Positions 48,501 through 59,393 of a DNA stretch of 64,000 nt are shown here, one piece after another. A program made the translations under genes and the position numbers. The number at the start of each line of letters is the position of its first letter. Positions within the stretch are counted from its first letter, which is position 1. The notes under the pieces were generated by a model. It saw nothing but the letters and a program-made list of their open reading frames with translations. It was not told the origin of the DNA and searched no databases. Source of the DNA: Gymnopus androsaceus JB14 (taxonomy: Eukaryota > Basidiomycota > Agaricomycetes > Agaricales > Omphalotaceae); NCBI GenBank assembly GCA_009733575.1, contig ML769427.1, positions 124,001 through 188,000 of the forward strand. The letters are read 5' to 3'.

Positions 48501-49030
48501 GGTTACCGAATTGAGATCAGTAACAGCAGCAGTGAGCAAACCTGAGCACTTGCCTTTTTCGAAGCAGACATCAAATGGGTGCACTCAGAACCCTATTCAA
48601 CCTTCGTTACCGCGCGGGCCATCATCGAGAAGATTGAACCTTGAACCTACAAAAGCTCTGCAATTCGAGCAAATGTTCCCTGGCATCTTTGCACTGTCGC
48701 CTATTAGATGATTCTATGAGATCTAGCGAAGAATGCGCGCGAAGTCATCTGGATCTTACAGCGAACTAGAAGAAAAATTGATAACAAAAAGCAACGGATA
48801 TTTATCCAACTGACTCTTTTTGGATCGACCTTTCGAACGAGGTTCAAAACATCATAGTCAGTGTTTTCAAAAGACCAAAAGAATAGCCAGATCTCACTCA
48901 CAGATGTCGCATGCGCCTAACTCGGATCGTCAGTATATTTCGACTTGCTCATAGAACAGGAGACAAAGGCACCTTGTAGACGACGCTTCTTGGAGCCAGA
49001 GGCTGGTATCTGGTTAGTTTCTGGGGACAT
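45505..49030 (-). CDS. Zn2Cys6 fungal transcription factor, divergent paralogue D
   Basis: Start MSPETNQIPASGSKKRRLQ (49030-48973). The zinc cluster ACDICRSKKIRCDSAKMPGN then ICSNCRAFGSECTH comes from tiny exons 48916-48902 (15 nt), 48829-48815 (15 nt) and 48765-48760 (6 nt), then 48700-48651. A GC-AG intron probably follows AAAAAG. KIAKYARSLENELRSQ, FPDPDLLERLVDVYFEKRNK, ELVLSVCGLAARDADD, KRAFWCLVAIDTYMSAYLG and GRPRATNPAEYDLEFPLDCD lead to the C-terminus WDDWGAYIASVDELLRSWRS, stop at 45505. It shares architecture with paralogues A-C but is clearly older. One one-base excess (GGGCC on the plus strand, about 47441) separates MFLQSTTIPR from CWSLLGFGVRFAQ. Confidence 0.78.
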
Positions 49031-50205
49031 GGACGCGAACTAAAGACGCGTAATCTTAGAACGTTTAAGTAAAGCATGTTTTTGTACTAGCTCTACTAGT
49101 GAAGCGTGATGTCGTACGATTTGATCAACAATGGGATGGCAGATAGATTTCTGACAAGATAGTATTAGCAGTGAGCATCCCATATCAATACCTCCAGTAG
49201 CTGGTCAGGACAGTAAGATAGAGTTGTCAAAGTCGGAGGGAGAGAAATAGCTAAGGCTGTGCAATTTGATCGTGATTCGCGGCGCGCATAATGATTCGCG
49301 TGTTCACCGGATGACACTGAAGGCCTTGAAGAACGAATATACCCTGAAGAGCGAATATACATAGATAACGAACCACAACACGACCAGGACTCCCACCGAA
49401 ACCGAAAGACTTATTTAATACATTCACTGAAGACAAGGAACCACAGCACAACTACGGACCACATTTAATCCTTTGCCTTTCTTCTTCAAAACATCTACCT
49501 GAGCGTTTCACAACAGCTATAGGCAGATATAGACAGCTATTGTCTTAGATCTCGTCTCGCAGTATCCCGAGTCCCATTCATCACGAACGCAAGCAACAGC
49601 TCCAAAATTTTCATCGTGTGGTTTTCAATATTTTCCAAAAACAAAACCAAGAGCGAAATGGCATTAGAACAAACACGGTCTCGAAGAGCCAGGCTTTCGG
49701 CCTAACAACACGTTGCAGCCTTTATTCCACCATCTCTAGCTGTATCCTCACATAGGTGGAGATCCGTACCCTCCCTGTTTGCGCGATGAATGGTCCAATA
49801 CCTATGTCATGCTTTCTAGACTCTCCACTTGATGAATGAACTCGAGGTACTTATCTACGGCCTCGAGGACGCTTGCATGGACAATCCCTTTTTAGCATAT
49901 ATTGTCTACTGGAAAAAGCCAGATTTCGTCCATTTGAATTTCAATCGTGGTTGAAAATTCTTGTGCATTTATCCACTTGTGGTTTATTCCAGGTGCAGAG
50001 TGGTTGCGGAGCTGATCGCGACCACTTACTTTGCCGGCTGACGGGAGGCCCAAAAAACACCTATATAATCCCCTCCCCTCGCGCAGTTTACAGAGCAAAT
50101 CAAGTACTTTCATTCATTCCACCAGTCAATCCTACTCCACCGCTCAAATAACTCTTGCTAGTTGCCTTTTAATTTCTTCTCTTTTATTACATCTTCTCCA
50201 AGATC
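49031..50205. other. divergent intergenic region
   Basis: About 1.2 kb between regulator D and the small gene at 50206. No supported gene. A short near-repeat (GAAGAACGAATATACC and GAAGAGCGAATATACA) lies at about 49328-49363. Confidence 0.45.
50063..50069 (+). promoter_or_regulatory. TATA box
   Basis: TATATAA in an otherwise C-rich promoter (CCCCTCCCCTCG follows), about 140 bases before the ATG at 50206. This spacing fits a fungal TATA promoter with a leader of about 100 bases. Confidence 0.5.
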
Positions 50206-51098
50206 ATGGCATACACCATCCACAACGCTACGGCTACCAATAATTATAACTCTCAGACTGCCCCTGCGAGGTCTTCGTTTGGGTCGAAACGTACCTCGAT
50301 CGACGAGTCTAATCGTACCCACCGCGATTCCATTGAAGCAGTGTTGGGCTCAAATAATAACTCTTCGGAACGCTCTAATTCTGGATTACCGCAACCCCCG
50401 AGAATCGAAGACTCGGAAACTCGCTCGCGTCACCGCCGTGGTATGTTTCGCTCTCATCTGCTTTCGATTACCGGGACTTGTCTGATCTGACTCATTCCAA
50501 TCCACAGGATCTTCCGCCGCCTCCAACCCCGCTGCGCATCGTAGTACTGCCCTCTACGGAGCGTCCGGGACCTCCGTCGTAAATCCAACCCCAAACTCTC
50601 GTTCTTCCCTCTCTCCACCCGTCGCGAGTCGTCCCTACAGCACTGTCCATTCCTCCGTCGGCTCTCTTGTCCCTGAAGTCACCGCATATGGGGACACCAC
50701 AGGAACGAAAGGGTTCGGTACTGGGAACGACTATGAGCGTTCCGACCGTGCAATGTACGCTACTGTTCCTGGATACTATGGGAATAGCACTGGCACGAAA
50801 GGGTTTGGAACTGGGAACACGTACGAGGTCAAGAGGGTTACTCCGAATGGCACTGGCAGCACGAAAGGCACCCCCGCAGGTAGTGCGCCTAATAGCTTGC
50901 CAACAAGTCGGAGGGGTAGTAACGCTGGAGCCGATGATAGAGCCAGTGTGAAGAGCCGCAAGCCCAAGTTTGGCGATAGGTTGAAAGGTATATTATAGTT
51001 CTCCGTTGCGCTATCACATTCATTGGCTTATTGCATTGTTTGAATCTATAGCTACCCTCGAAAGTGTCACTGACAAGTTGGCGGTCGTGGCGAAGTAA
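50206..51098 (+). CDS. small Ser/Thr/Asn-rich protein with internal repeat
   Basis: Three exons join in frame (the first ends SRHRRG near 50441, the last adds TLESVTDKLAVVAK, stop 51096-51098), about 250 residues. The opening MAYTIHNATATNNYNSQTAP is polar. The middle carries a twice-repeated motif TGTKGFGTGN (DTTGTKGFGTGNDYE and then NSTGTKGFGTGNTYE). The C-terminus is basic (SRKPKFGDRLKG) and may form a short amphipathic helix. No signal peptide, membrane segment or known domain. Strong TATA box upstream suggests an inducible or highly expressed gene. Function unknown. Confidence 0.7.
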
Positions 51099-51426
51099 AC
51101 GACTATCCTTGCTTCCTTCAACTGGGACGTTCCATATTTCTTTTATTTACTTTGTGTACTATACTATAACCGGTCCGCTTCCTGCCTCATTTAACAATCC
51201 CTCCATTGCTAAGTCCTTGCGTTTGTATCTGCTGCCCTTCGTTTCTGTATTTATAGTAGTAAGTAGCGACCACTGTACATCTATATTTATGTGTAAATGC
51301 CAACGTTTGGCGACCAGCGCCTGAGTGAGAAGCGCTAGATAACACTTATCAGCCCATGGGGCTTGGCACTGTAAGCCACTTAAGGAATTACCGGGACCGC
51401 AATTGAATTCGAAGATATTGCACTGG

Positions 51427-51520
51427 TAAAGCTCCAACCGTAATGTATATGTATACAGCCAACGGTGTAAATTATTTACTGTATATAGATAGTATACTAT
51501 ATAGTACGGTTGGAGCTTTA
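51427..51520. repeat. perfect 16-bp inverted repeat (94-bp MITE-like hairpin)
   Basis: TAAAGCTCCAACCGTA at 51427-51442 is exactly complementary to TACGGTTGGAGCTTTA at 51505-51520. The AT-rich interior is partly self-complementary. The outer TA could be a target duplication, as for Tc1/mariner-derived MITEs. It lies between two convergent gene ends. Confidence 0.6.
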
Positions 51521-51782
51521 TATTGCAGTCTGTCAGTATCAAACTACGGAAAGCACAGCAAAGAATTTACAGGACACCTTTCGATGCTTCAATAATACTT
51601 GGGCAGTTTGCGTCCATAACTGGTTCTGTCATTGATTCATTCGAGAACAGGTAATGATAACTGGTAGAACAGTAACATGATACATCAGAGATACATCTGG
51701 TAACAGTAGAAAGTAGAAATTGGGTATAAGTTTCCCAATAGTCCGTGGAGTCAATGACGTCTTGTCGAAAATCGGGTCTAAT

Positions 51783-52190
51783 TTAACAGCACATCTCGCA
51801 AGGGCAACCTAGAAAGACCATATTTTAGTTTACGAAAAGGAGCAGGAAATAAAGATGAAAACGCACAGATAATGTCACCAATGCAATCACAGCATCCCTC
51901 GAAGCACTCGCAGCACAAAAAGCATCCAACGAGTCCAAGGAAGCAGTCTTTTCCTGCACCAGCTCCACGAAGACGAGCGACAAGTCCGCCTTTGCCGTGC
52001 TTGTGTTTGCAGGCACCGTGCTCAGCGTCCTGGCAAGAAGGAGTAGAGGGAGCGTTCGTTACGCCTGAAATAAAGAGTGAGAACCAAACACAAAAAAGGA
52101 AAGTAATTAGGGGCGCTCACTCATAGTCTGAGCAGCCTGAGGCTGAGCGCTCATGGGCGCTTTAGCAGAAGCAGCGTTGGTAGAAGACAT
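51783..52190 (-). CDS. cysteine-rich CYSTM-like small protein
   Basis: Three exons on the minus strand give MSSTNAASAKAPMSAQPQ, then a Cys/Lys/His/Gly segment (SCQDAEHGACKHKHGKGGL), then a cysteine-dense end CFLGLVGCFLCCECFEGC followed by CDCIGDII and CCPCEMCC, stop at 51783. A Pro/Gln-rich start followed by a hydrophobic, Cys-packed C-terminus is the plan of cysteine-rich transmembrane-module peptides, tail-anchored proteins linked to stress tolerance and metal binding in eukaryotes. Assignment is by composition, not by alignment. The first donor reads ATGA|GTGAGC, and both introns keep the frame. Confidence 0.7.
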
Positions 52191-53637
52191 ATTGCAATTG
52201 GCTGAAGATGGCGGGATATGAGGGAATTATTTGGAAGGAGCAAACCAACGACCGCTTTTATACACGTTTCGTCATTGCATAGCCATGCCAACACTTTTTA
52301 ATCTATGTATAGCATGAGGTCATCCTCATGACGTCGAAAAGGCGCAGTAGTATGGTGGCGGTGTCGCGAATCCGTATTGTCTCCCGCTTCTCCTCGGAAA
52401 ACCAGCCGCTTCAATGGTCTGTAACTTTCCTTGCTCTTCATACTCTTCAAGTATCCTCTGTTTTTGAGCTCACAACCCTACTCAACTGGGTCATCTATAT
52501 GCAACCGCGCAGGCTGTCATTCGATCGAAACAAGCGATCAGGCCGAGGCAGCCTGTAATTTCACCTCATCTCACACCTCGGAGACTCGAGAGTTCCGCCT
52601 CGTGCAAAGCTCGTGTATCAGGGTTGACAAGGACTGTCAGAACATCGGCAAGCCACCCCCCCTGTCCCACCGCTGTACTCCTCGTTGCAGTTAACGAGGA
52701 TGTGTGTACGTCTATGTACGTACGTGCGTCCTCCCTGTAACGCCAATACTTTCATTAGTACTCATTAATATTGTTTGATACCAGAAAGAACAGCGAACAA
52801 TCCTTCCCATTAGCTATCTGGAGCGCAAAAAATAAACCTGTGAATTGCTTTAACATTCCCCTCGGGTATACCAGAACCGGTTCCTTAGCAGTGCAGTTAC
52901 CTACCAACGGAAGAAACCAAAAACCTGAAGCACTGCAGCGGCAAGAAGAAGCAATACAATACCGAAGAGAGAAACTCCCAGTGGGACAGCATTTTCAGCG
53001 CAGCTAGTTATAAATAAAGGAGCTGGATCATGACCGCGAAGCTCAAGGTCCTATCGCCGTGTCGGGGTCAAAGCCAAAGGCTACTGGAACCAGTTCAGGA
53101 TGTAGCCTTGATACTGATACTTGGCAAGGGATGAACGAGATGAAAGAAGCCTACAAACAGCTCCTGTCGGAACAAGGACTTGCCCTGAACACGTTCGTAC
53201 GCAACGCGCTTTTCTACAGCCTTGATCTGTGCCTTGATCAACGAAGTGTCGTGCGATCTGGATCAGGTATGGTATGGAGGAGTCTCCACAGATCGACGAA
53301 GAGGATGACATGGTATCTTCTTGATGAGTGGCGAGGACGAGGATAACAGTACTTGGAATGCGAGAGAATAGAAAGCTCAACCAAGAGGTTGGTGAACTGG
53401 GGAATTCGAAAGAAATAGTGCTAGTGGCGTGACGGTCTACCTTTCATACCATCCGTCCTCATTTAAATTCTAAACAATGGAATCTTTGTTTCATTTGGGC
53501 TACTCGTCACTTCACGAGGATGTGGAGGGAAGCGGGTCTCCACATTTTTTCGAACGTTGAAGCACGGCAATGCACACTCAAGCAGCTCAGGCATATTTCA
53601 GGACATCCAAGTACACGTTCATAAACGATATTAATAT
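52191..53637. other. intergenic region
   Basis: About 1.4 kb with open frames of up to 95 codons (for example 53059-53346), none recognisable. TATA-like TTTATACACG near 52256 fits the promoter of the CYSTM-like gene. I see no further gene. Confidence 0.45.
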
Positions 53638-55783
53638 TTACATCTCTCTTTTCCGAAACATGACTTTTGCTGTTACGTTGGGCGCAACGTTTCCTGCAAA
53701 CACAGTACTCGGAGGCACCCCGCCGTCGTCTTTCATCTTCACATCGTAGTTCAGGATGATATGAGCGAGAAGAGTCTTGAGTGCAGTCACAGCAAAGAAA
53801 CGACCTGGGCTACATCGACTATCGTCAACATCCTAACTAAGATAGAACCAGAGACAGAAACCAACCATGCATGTCTACCACTACCGAAAAGCAGCCAATC
53901 AGTTGCCGGCACGGCCATTCCATGTCTGTGACCCTCTCCCTCCCTTGCTCGCTTGTCCAAAAATCTAGACGGTTCAAACTTTTCACTTGAAGGATATATC
54001 TCCTCATCATGATGCGTGGAGAATGAGCCCAAGCAGATAACCGTGCCGGCTGGAACGGTCGTACCGTCCGAGAAGGAAAAATTCGTGCATGACACGGCGA
54101 GTAGAGATAACTGTAAATGTCATAACAATCAAGAGCAAATATGGGAAGATGAACAGACGTACCAGGAACAGAGATCCCAGTTAACCTCGATGCTTCCTTC
54201 ATGAAGCTATCCATAAAGTGCATCTCTTTCATCGCGACCTTGGTCCATCCGTATTTCTTGCACATTCTCCTCCACTTCCACACGAAGAGGTTGGAGGAGA
54301 TCTGGGTGAGCAGCGAGCTGATACAAAATATGCGTGAATGTCTGCAATTTGAATCTGATTAATATACGAGCTTTCGGTTCATTAAGGAATAATATACTTA
54401 CTGACTGTGAAGCCAAATGACACTCAACTTGTGAAACAACTTGCGAGTGAGAGGAGAATACTTACTGAAGTGGTGTGTATAGAAGCAAAGTTTGCATGCA
54501 GCATCCTCATAGAAAGATCAGGCATAGAAAATCGTTGCCAGTCCTGAGCATGAGGGTCATCGAGGAGCCATGATAGGTAGTCATTCTGGAATCATCGTAT
54601 TGTAACAATCTATACAGACAGAAGTTAGTCCCACCACTTACTGGTTTCTCAGGCCAATCCTTTCCATACTTGTTGTGCATCTGGATGCGTTCTTCAAGGA
54701 TCGGCTTCAGATGTTTCATAATGCGCCGTAGGCTTCTGCGCCTGGCAGAAAAAATCTGGCCCACAATTCTGTGGCAAGAGATAAGTAGACAGTATAAAGT
54801 ATCGGAGAGACGATTGGTACGGATGTAGAATTTCTGGGAACATATGAAGGGATCTAGCGTTCTTTATAACTGTATTCGCAAAAGCCTTGGCTAAATCCAA
54901 GTAATCGGTATTACGACCTAGGAATTCACCTTTAATGTGATATTTATAATATTCTCAGGCGAACAACTCACATAAAGGGTACCCAACCAAAATTCGATTG
55001 CTGGATCTTGCAAGTATATCGACAATGATCCGAAAGGCATATACTTCAACCCAATCTACCAACCATCCGTTATTATAAGCAGTGAAAAAAATCATGACCG
55101 ACCTGTTTCCAGAGGTATTTGGTCCTTCACAGCCATCGTAATCTCGTCGTACAAGTCAGCATAACATGCAGGTATATTCCGAGTGAGGGCATTGCGAACC
55201 ACACCAATATGGTATGGATTTCTTAACAGATCAGGTGAAACAGTATACGAAAAATGGAGAAACTAACCACCGCAGGTTAAAAACGGGGTTTGCGCTGTGA
55301 TTGGGAGACATACGTGTTCGACACCTTCTCGGATGGACAACATCTCATCGGGGAATTTCCTAAATTCGTCGATCATGGTATTATCGCTAATAACAACCTG
55401 CCATCCATTCATAGTTGGTATCTTGTACGGTCTTCCTTGGAACTTTTAAGAAATGCATAAGATCTTTAAGATATCCGCTTCAATGCATACAAACCTTTGT
55501 ATACCCCTCCTGACATATACCGATCGGGTCTCTCATATACCTAAAAACCGTGAGGTAGGAAGAAAGCCAGTCGGGATGGCCGACAGTGGGGATATGAGCA
55601 AGCTAAAGATTTCTCATCAACAACAGGCGGGGGGGATAAAACTTGAGATCTGCTTACCTTCGCTCGCAGATTATATGATTTCACAAACTGGCTGACTCCA
55701 AACAGCGTGAAAGCTACGCAGCAAAGGAGCAAGAAACGAGACGGTTCGTCCCATGCCATGAAGGTATTGTCTACGAAATTCAT
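53638..55783 (-). CDS. cytochrome P450 monooxygenase
   Basis: Heme-thiolate monooxygenase anchored in the ER membrane. Start MNFVDNTFMAWDEPSRFLLL, with a hydrophobic anchor LLLCCVAFTLFGV, then IPTVGHPDWLSSYLTVFRYM. The I-helix is ANFASIHTTS and the K-helix ExxR is EASR (MDSFMKEASRL). The perf region contains EKFEPSRFLD, and the heme loop FGSGRHACPGRFFAV has its Cys codon split by an intron whose acceptor is GATGTAG. The C-terminus is GNVAPNVTAKVMFRKREM with stop 53640-53638. Many short introns, no frame break seen. The IHTTS wording is common in basidiomycete P450s resembling ent-kaurene-oxidase-like enzymes. Substrate unknown. Confidence 0.88.
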
Positions 55784-56747
55784 TAAATAATTCGGCTTAT
55801 ATGTTCGAGAGAGAGGCTTCTGAAGCCAATGAGGTTAAGCTCTTTATACATATTAAGACTCGAACATGGCAGATGACTTCGCCATTGGAGAAAGGACGGG
55901 TGTAAGTGAACTAAACAAGACACACTGTCACATACTAGTATAGATTCGGTAGCCTCGAGGTCAGCTGAAAAGCGGTATTTAGTCTCATTCCCATTGTGTT
56001 TGTCGCAAGAGAAGCTGAACCTACATGTAGCTACTTCAGAATGAGAACGGATGAATGCAGAGAATACAGAGCTCATCTGCACTTGAAATCGAAAGTCACT
56101 ACGCTCGGGAGATCCGATTTTACTGGAGTGGGTACTCTTGTAAGCATCAATAGTTGGCCGTCGCGAGGCACTGGGAAAGAATGAAAACTAAAACTTACCT
56201 CGGCCCTAAGAATTTGAAGCGTTTTTTCTTTTAATTTTTTTGTTTCAAAGTACAGTAGGCTAGCTAGTGCAGCGATTAGTACCTTCGAATGAGTCAAGTG
56301 TTCTATCGCCTCGCTTCCCGGCCGCATAACGCAAGGCGACCCAAATGCAAACCAAGACAACAAGAATGAGAAAGAGAAAGGGATAAGGAAGGAAGGAGAT
56401 GAATGTAAGTAAGTATGCAAGAATCAAGAATATCCGGAGGAAAAGGCAAATGAATGTAACTGCTCAAAAGGATACGCGATCTATGTAGATAAGATAGTTC
56501 AAGTATGTAAAGGAAGAGAAAGCAAGCAACGGAGAAAGCAAGCGATGCAATGTACGAAACAATATGTGTATCGGGACCGATTAAAAACCTAGGACTCGGG
56601 GAGTGTTGAAAACGGTAGCTTGGACGCACCACCTATAATATATGATACTGTAAGTATATCATATCAGAACCGAGAAAGAGATTCGAGACGGAATTTGCCA
56701 TATCACCATGACTCGTCCTTCCAATCAACCGTCAAACTCTCCAAACT
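55784..56747. other. spacer between P450 and Ser-rich gene
   Basis: Promoter region of the P450 gene and probable 3' untranslated region of the next minus-strand gene. Open frames on both strands (up to 115 codons) are hydrophobic or Ser-rich without recognisable motifs. Confidence 0.4.
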
Positions 56748-59393
56748 CTATAAGTGTTGCATGAGAGGATACACCGCATACAACTGGTTTTGTTTCTTCT
56801 CGTGCCACCCGTGCCCTTTAGAAGAAGGGGGAGGGGGAGGAGTAGAAAGACGCCTTGGCCGGGGTAAGGGTGGACGCAAGCTACCAAGGTCCAACCCAAC
56901 AGAACGGTGCTTCTTCTTCAAGGTCGAACTTCGTTCGTGTTCAAGTAAAGGATCAGGACCACGTGAGTTAAAACTGCTAGACGTCGGAGACGAAGTATCG
57001 GCAGAGATAGACGGACTCGGTTTAATTCTTGTCCCTGTTGTAATATGCATTGTCGTACCGTCGTCCTTGGCAAATGGATCAACAACAAAGTCGTTGGATA
57101 AGGATGTAGAGATAATGTGCGGATCATTACGAGTATTAGACAGGGAGGCGGCCGCCCAGGAAGAAGTAGAAGAATCAAGCGTGAAGTGGGATATTACACC
57201 CGACATCCTGGATTTTTTAGGGCGTTTACCTGGGGTAGAAAGCGATAACGCCAGAGGGGAAGTTGAAGTCGGTGTTGGTATTTTGTTTGTCGCAGGAGTA
57301 GAATGAGGAGGGTAAGACCTCGGAGGTCTACTAGGTGTCGGTGTTTTCGGACTCTTCTCCGCACTCGATAGCCTGGGTGGTAACGAGCGAGCACATGCAC
57401 TCGGTAATGAGTCCCCAGAACTTATCAACGACTGCGACTTTCCCTTCCCCATCGCCGAGCCAAGGCCAAGTATAGCAGGCGTCGCTCCCCTAGGCACACT
57501 TGCTTCCTGATGTACATGTAGACTTCGAGATGGATGTGGTACCGGTGAAGGAAGATGTACAAAACTTCGCGGGAGTGACCTAAAGCCGTATACCTGAGCA
57601 TAGCTGCCTCTTCCTACTCGCGTGTCATCCGTGCCTACTCCAGCCAATGAAGGAGCTTGTTCACAAGAAGGAGAGCGACTTGTATTATTCGTAGGCGTAT
57701 CGATTGGTGTCTTCAACGGAGTCGGTGTCCTTGAAGATACAGATACAGGCAAATCGAACCCAGCAGCGACAGCGATCAGATCCATGTCCAAGTCTGAATC
57801 CATATCCATATCTGAGTTCTCTTCGTGTTCGTGTTCGCCTTGGTCTGTTTCGTCCTCCGGGTCCGAAAAGAAGGACGAACCTATAGCTATAGCTTTGGTA
57901 GAGCTCGTCCCTACCCTCGACTTGGACTCGGAATCGAAATTATGCACGCTAGGACCCGGGATGCCAATGGAAGGCTCTGAGTCCGAAGCACTCTTACCCT
58001 TACCCGCATCTGTACCCGTACTCGTGCTCGTATTCGTACATGTAACGGTAACAGAAGAGAGGGACAGTGATAGATGGAGCGGAGTAAGACAATTCGGATG
58101 TGCTATAGCTTTTACGTTCAGGTTCGTTTTGGCTTCGGGTAGAGTTGGAGATGGTGGAGGGACCTGTGTAACCGCGCCAGACATCCTACCGTTAGTAGTA
58201 GTAGAGCGCGCGATGAAGCCGAGACTCGTCGATCTATGTCTCTGTTTCCCTAGTGGACTTGGAATTTGTGTAGAAATGTCATCTTGAAATTTAGACGGTG
58301 AAACTGAAGGTGAGCCAAAGCCAGAGGTAAGACGGGAGCAGGAGCGGCCGCTAAATCATGGGTAAGAATAGGCTCAAAAAAATTATCAGGAAGAGATATC
58401 TTACCATGGTGTTGAGCATTCCGAGGAGCACTAGGCCGAACCTTTGCCTTGGTCTTGGGTGGTTTAGGAAATCCCCAACCCAAACCCGACCGATTCTGCT
58501 TGTCGCGTAAATCATCCACAGACGAGGCGGGGGACCATTTCGACTGGGACAGGGAGTCACTTCGCTGGGAAACATCATCCGAATCGTCTGAATCCAAGTC
58601 GCACAACCACGACCTCGGCTCAATTTCTTTGTTGTTCATCTGTGCTACAGCAGAGGCAGAACCAGCTCGAAAACGGTTTCGCGTAGGGGATGTAGACGAC
58701 AAGGTAGGAGAGGAAGGCAACCAATGCTCGTCTGAATAGCTACGCTGTAGGTGCAACGGACTACCACTACCAGACGCTGACCTAGAGCCCGATCGGGTCC
58801 TCCTAGAACCAGACCTGGATAGTAAATTTCCCGCACTGGCGTAACGCCGCACCTGCATCCTCGCTCCACCGTTGTCAGTATCATTAAAACGTTGTAACGG
58901 TGCTCTCCCAATACTAGCAGTAGCAATAGTTGGACTAGCAGCAGGAGTAGGTAAATGATATCCCCCGGTTAATGACACAACTGAGGGGTGCCTGCTACGG
59001 GTATGTGTTTGTATTTTTAGTGCCACGGACGTGCTGCTAATCGGAGTAATAGGCGTAAGCATGGACGATCTGGAGCTGGTACTGGCATAGGAAGATAAAG
59101 TCGACGTGGAGATGTTTGATATGTGATGCGAGATGCTTTTTGGTGGAGCAGGAAGAGGCTGAAAGAAAGAAAACAGTTTATTACAAGTAACGTTAGGGTA
59201 AGTGGGAATGTACCTTGTTTCTATTGAAGTCGCTCTCTGAACAACTCGAATCGGAACTGGAGTCATCCGAATGTCGTTTTCCAGGTAAAAACGTCATTGG
59301 TGCAAGGTCCAAGTCAAAGTCTTCATCGTGGCCGACTTGCATGTTGTATGAATGTATATCCTTTGGGTAGGAAATGAGACAAATACCTGACAT
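56748..59393 (-). CDS. long disordered Ser/Pro-rich protein
   Basis: Start MSGICLISYPKDIHSYNMQV at 59393. It has an acidic patch (DEDFDLDLAP), an intron after DFNRNK (59214-59161), and then almost 800 residues rich in Ser, Thr, Pro and Arg: PLPAPPKSISHHISNIST, RSGSRRTRSGSRSASGSG, an acidic DLDSDDSDD and SSFFSDPEDETDQGEHEHEE. The end is HGWHEKKQNQLYAVYPLMQH. The two halves lie in adjacent frames. The first would stop at 58250, while the second is open well upstream of its ATG at 58184 (SPSVSPSKFQDDISTQIP), so a one-base gap near 58335 probably splits one gene. Function unknown, perhaps a regulatory or scaffold protein. Confidence 0.6.

Noticed and set aside
53787..53880. Apparent loss of the P450 heme motif (FGSGRHAW...)
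   Set aside because: Reading through an intron causes this; using acceptor GATGTAG restores FGSGRHACPGRF.
57622..58287. 221-codon plus-strand open frame opposite the Ser-rich gene
   Set aside because: Antisense of low-complexity coding DNA, no domain; the minus strand has splice sites and continuous style on both sides.
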